Assembly (NCBI GenBank): GCA_963664655.2
Contig: OY761554.1
Location: 1,302,001-1,366,000, forward strand
From: Desulfospira sp963664655
GTDB lineage: Bacteria; Desulfobacterota; Desulfobacteria; Desulfobacterales; Desulfobacteraceae
Direction of reading: 5' to 3'
Length of the DNA stretch: 64,000 bases
The position numbers and the translations under genes are program-made. Under the pieces are notes generated by a model that made no database searches, was not told the origin of the DNA, and saw nothing but the letters and a program-made list of their open reading frames with translations. The stretch's first letter is position 1. Each line of letters begins with the position of its first letter. This document shows, in pieces, positions 62,340 to 64,000 of the stretch.

Positions 62340-62549
62340 TTTTTCCTCCTGTTGTTACGGTTAAACTGCCTGTTTAAAATGTTATGGCCTGCATGGAAAA
62401 AGGCATTAAGGAAAAACAGTCTAGCCATTATGGCCTGTCTTTTTAAACCAACATCAAAAAGCCGGGCCAATTTGTGCAGCATCCTTGCTGCCAAAGCAGG
62501 TTTGTGGGGGGATGAATTAGATCTAACTATAACAACGATACATGGGGTT

Positions 62550-63050
62550 TCAAGGTTCAGATTTGGGCTTGGCTTTTTTTTCCAGGCAGGTCAGGGACAC
62601 GGCCCGGGAAGTTTTATGAAAATCGGGTCGCTTAAGATAATTATCCACCAGCATTTTTACCAAACACGGGCTCCAATACTGGCGTCCTTGTAAAACGGTT
62701 TCCACTGCGCCTGTTAATTCTCTGATCAGGTCGCTTTTTAACAGATACCCGGATGCCCCGGCATCGAGCATGGCGTTTATATAGGCCCGTTCCGAATACA
62801 TGGAAAGGGCCAGAATTTTGATTTCAGGCTTTTGGGAAAGGATGCGGCGGCAGGCTTGAATCCCGTTTAACTTTGGCATATGGATATCCATGATCACCAG
62901 ATCCGGTTCCAAAGACAGGGCTGTCTCAACGGCCTGTTCTCCGTTTTCCGCTTCCCCGGCCAGGGCCATGTTTTTTTGCTGTTGTATCAGGGAAGCGATT
63001 TCCTTTCGGGTGATATGATGATCGTCTGCTATCAGAACGGTGACGGTCAT
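62550..63050 (-). CDS. NarL-type response regulator lacking its DNA-binding domain
   Basis: A 166-residue protein. Residues 1-125 are a complete receiver with acidic pair Asp9-Asp10, phospho-acceptor Asp55 (LVIMDIHMP) and conserved Ser and Lys (LALSMYS, GYLLKSD). The linker runs as in NarL/FixJ regulators but breaks off at VSLTCLEKKAKPKSEP, exactly where the LuxR-type HTH (LTxRE) should begin; shifting frame does not restore it. The gene appears truncated at its 3' end, so it may work as a phosphate sink or be a pseudogene. The ATG at 63050 has AGAGG upstream. No kinase is adjacent. Confidence 0.78.
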   Translation of the reverse strand: MTVTVLIADDHHITRKEIASLIQQQKNMALAGEAENGEQAVETALSLEPDLVIMDIHMPKLNGIQACRRILSQKPEIKILALSMYSERAYINAMLDAGASGYLLKSDLIRELTGAVETVLQGRQYWSPCLVKMLVDNYLKRPDFHKTSRAVSLTCLEKKAKPKSEP

Positions 63051-63102
63051 GGGCCTCTCTTTTTTTATGACATTATTTTCAACGCCTGGCTGATTTGGAT
63101 AT

Positions 63103-63741
63103 TTACAGATATTTTGGGAAGTCCTTTCTTCTCCTTTCTCCGGCAAGTATGACAAGGCCTGTACCAAGCAGCCAGACAGCCCCTGGGATGGGGACAGATG
63201 TGGCTTTGTACATATGGAAACCCACACCATCCGTTTTCGTGTCCAGGCCCCATGAGCCACTGGTATGAACGACATCATTTATGCTGTCATCAAGCCGATT
63301 CTGCATGATGGTGCTTGTGGACAGGCCGTTTGGCCACAGCGTTCTTGATATTCCAGCAGCCTGCTCATAGCCATGGTAAATCGACGAGCTTGTTGCTTCG
63401 AATAAATTAAAATATTCGGGAGCCCAGGCCGACCCCGCCTCAGATACATAATCATATACGCCGATAGTTAAGCCGGTAAAGCTGGAGTACAACGAGGCGA
63501 CTTCTTCCAGAGATGCCCAAATCCATCCACTGAAATCAACACCGCCTACCGTCGTAATGCTGCTGTCTTTAAGCTGACCTGTTGAAGTGTCATAAATCTG
63601 GGCTAAATCGTTGTAGCTCAGATTCACCGTATCTGTCAGCTGGCGCCAGTCTTTTCCATCTGCTATAACGGCGTATGCTGTATTCCACAGGCATAGTAAT
63701 AAAAACAGGCCTGAGCATGCTGCAAATAATTTCTTTCTCAT
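63103..63741 (-). CDS. PEP-CTERM sorting-domain protein
   Basis: A 212-residue exported protein. Residues 1-25 are a signal peptide (LFLLLCLWNTAYA). The C-terminus has the VPIPGAVWLLGTGLVILAG helix followed by ERRRKD, the VPxP variant of the PEP-CTERM signal recognised by exosortase. The middle is unassigned but resembles DUF1566-like or secreted beta proteins (WIWASLEEVASLY). The ATG at 63741 follows AAAGGAG; a TTG at 63747 is less likely. It is a probable surface or matrix component anchored with exopolysaccharide. Confidence 0.82.
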   Translation of the reverse strand: MRKKLFAACSGLFLLLCLWNTAYAVIADGKDWRQLTDTVNLSYNDLAQIYDTSTGQLKDSSITTVGGVDFSGWIWASLEEVASLYSSFTGLTIGVYDYVSEAGSAWAPEYFNLFEATSSSIYHGYEQAAGISRTLWPNGLSTSTIMQNRLDDSINDVVHTSGSWGLDTKTDGVGFHMYKATSVPIPGAVWLLGTGLVILAGERRRKDFPKYL

Positions 63742-63779
63742 TTTCAATCTCCTTTGGTTATTGACTGATTTTTTCTTGT

Positions 63780-63875
63780 TATAACCGTCACGGACGGCTT
63801 GGATTATTAAACCAAGAACCGTCTGGAACGAAAAATGACCGTCTTTTCAGATTATTAATGAGGCTATCGTTTAAA
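63780..63875 (+). repeat. Family A repeat, copy 6 (degenerate)
   Basis: A diverged copy starting TATAACCGTCACGGACGG and ending about 63875. Its right end overlaps the stop and last codons of the next PEP-CTERM gene; the right-hand stem is decayed. Confidence 0.7.
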
Positions 63876-64000
63876 ATACCCCCGGAACCGCCTTAAGCCA
63901 ATCAGGCTGACAATCCCCGAGCCGAAAAGCCAGACGGCTGACGGAACCGGGACCGGTGATTGTGATACGGTGAATGATGACGGCAGATGTAAATTGAAAT
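63864..64000 (-). CDS. PEP-CTERM protein, C-terminal part (partial)
   Basis: The window ends inside this gene. The last 45 codons read VPVPSAVWLFGSGIVSLIGL followed by RRFRGYFKR and stop, a PEP-CTERM sorting signal very similar to that of the neighbouring gene. The last residues are encoded inside a degenerate family A repeat. Two consecutive PEP-CTERM genes suggest a small cluster of exosortase substrates. Confidence 0.8.
   Translation of the reverse strand, partial: FNLHLPSSFTVSQSPVPVPSAVWLFGSGIVSLIGLRRFRGYFKR

Noticed and set aside
62340..62549. Lost HTH part of the truncated response regulator
   Set aside because: None of the three minus-strand frames shows a LuxR-type helix-turn-helix after the break.

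Overview
This window looks like chromosome of an anaerobic, Gram-negative bacterium, most likely a sulfate-reducing member of Desulfobacterales (inference). The evidence is a Gram-negative-type GyrB with its large insertion, ADP-forming acyl-CoA synthetase and thiolase genes, oxygen-labile double-cubane reductases with their ATP-dependent activator, rubrerythrin and ferredoxin, PEP-CTERM proteins and dockerin-type secreted proteins. No rRNA, tRNA or CRISPR array was seen.

Layout. 0-4.6 kb: minus-strand operon of an RpiR-type regulator, an M20-family N-carbamoyl/ureido amidohydrolase, a glutamine-synthetase-like ligase and a branched-chain-type ABC transporter (LivM, LivH cut by the window edge); two matching operators sit on the promoter. 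5-8.6 kb: dnaN and gyrB overlapping by 4 bp, with no recF and a perfect DnaA box just before dnaN. 8.8-13.1 kb: a histidine kinase with three solute-binding sensor domains and a 2-hydroxyacid dehydrogenase. 13.4-18.2 kb: acyl-CoA operon (ADP-forming synthetase beta and alpha, enoyl-CoA hydratase, DUF35 Zn/OB protein, SCP2-type thiolase) closed by a strong terminator.

18.2-26.1 kb is accessory: a dockerin-bearing secreted protein, a ParD-like/zeta-like toxin-antitoxin pair, an unusual fusion of a P-loop-less KaiC-like domain with HTH and cupin, a stand-alone FMN-type glutamate synthase domain with an N-terminal cysteine cluster, and an AAA/PD-(D/E)XK protein. 26.2-47.2 kb is one probable minus-strand operon: a secreted transglutaminase, a 5235-residue secreted RHS protein with six ~267-residue glycine-rich modules, and a 1400-residue Ig-like/dockerin protein. 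47.5-49.7 kb: a deacetylase-like protein and a FemAB-type transferase, translationally coupled.

50.3-56.4 kb is the most intriguing locus: a plus-strand operon encoding two different double-cubane-cluster reductases, a complete NitT/TauT-like ABC importer between them, and the ASKHA activator ATPase. It looks like an import-and-reduce system for an unknown compound. 56.5-59.3 kb: thioesterase and HpaB/4-hydroxybutyryl-CoA dehydratase-like genes, divergent from an XRE-type regulator with tandem operators. 59.4-64 kb: DEAD-box helicase, rubrerythrin, ferredoxin, a response regulator lacking its output domain, and two PEP-CTERM proteins (one cut by the window end).

Three families of small non-coding repeats occur. 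Family A (about 95-116 bp, six copies, bounded by TATAA) has one copy inserted inside a family B element, which shows past mobility. Family B (one complete copy with 18-bp terminal inverted repeats and near-identical 10-bp flanks, one eroded copy) and family C (117 bp, 23-bp terminal inverted repeats) are also MITE-like.
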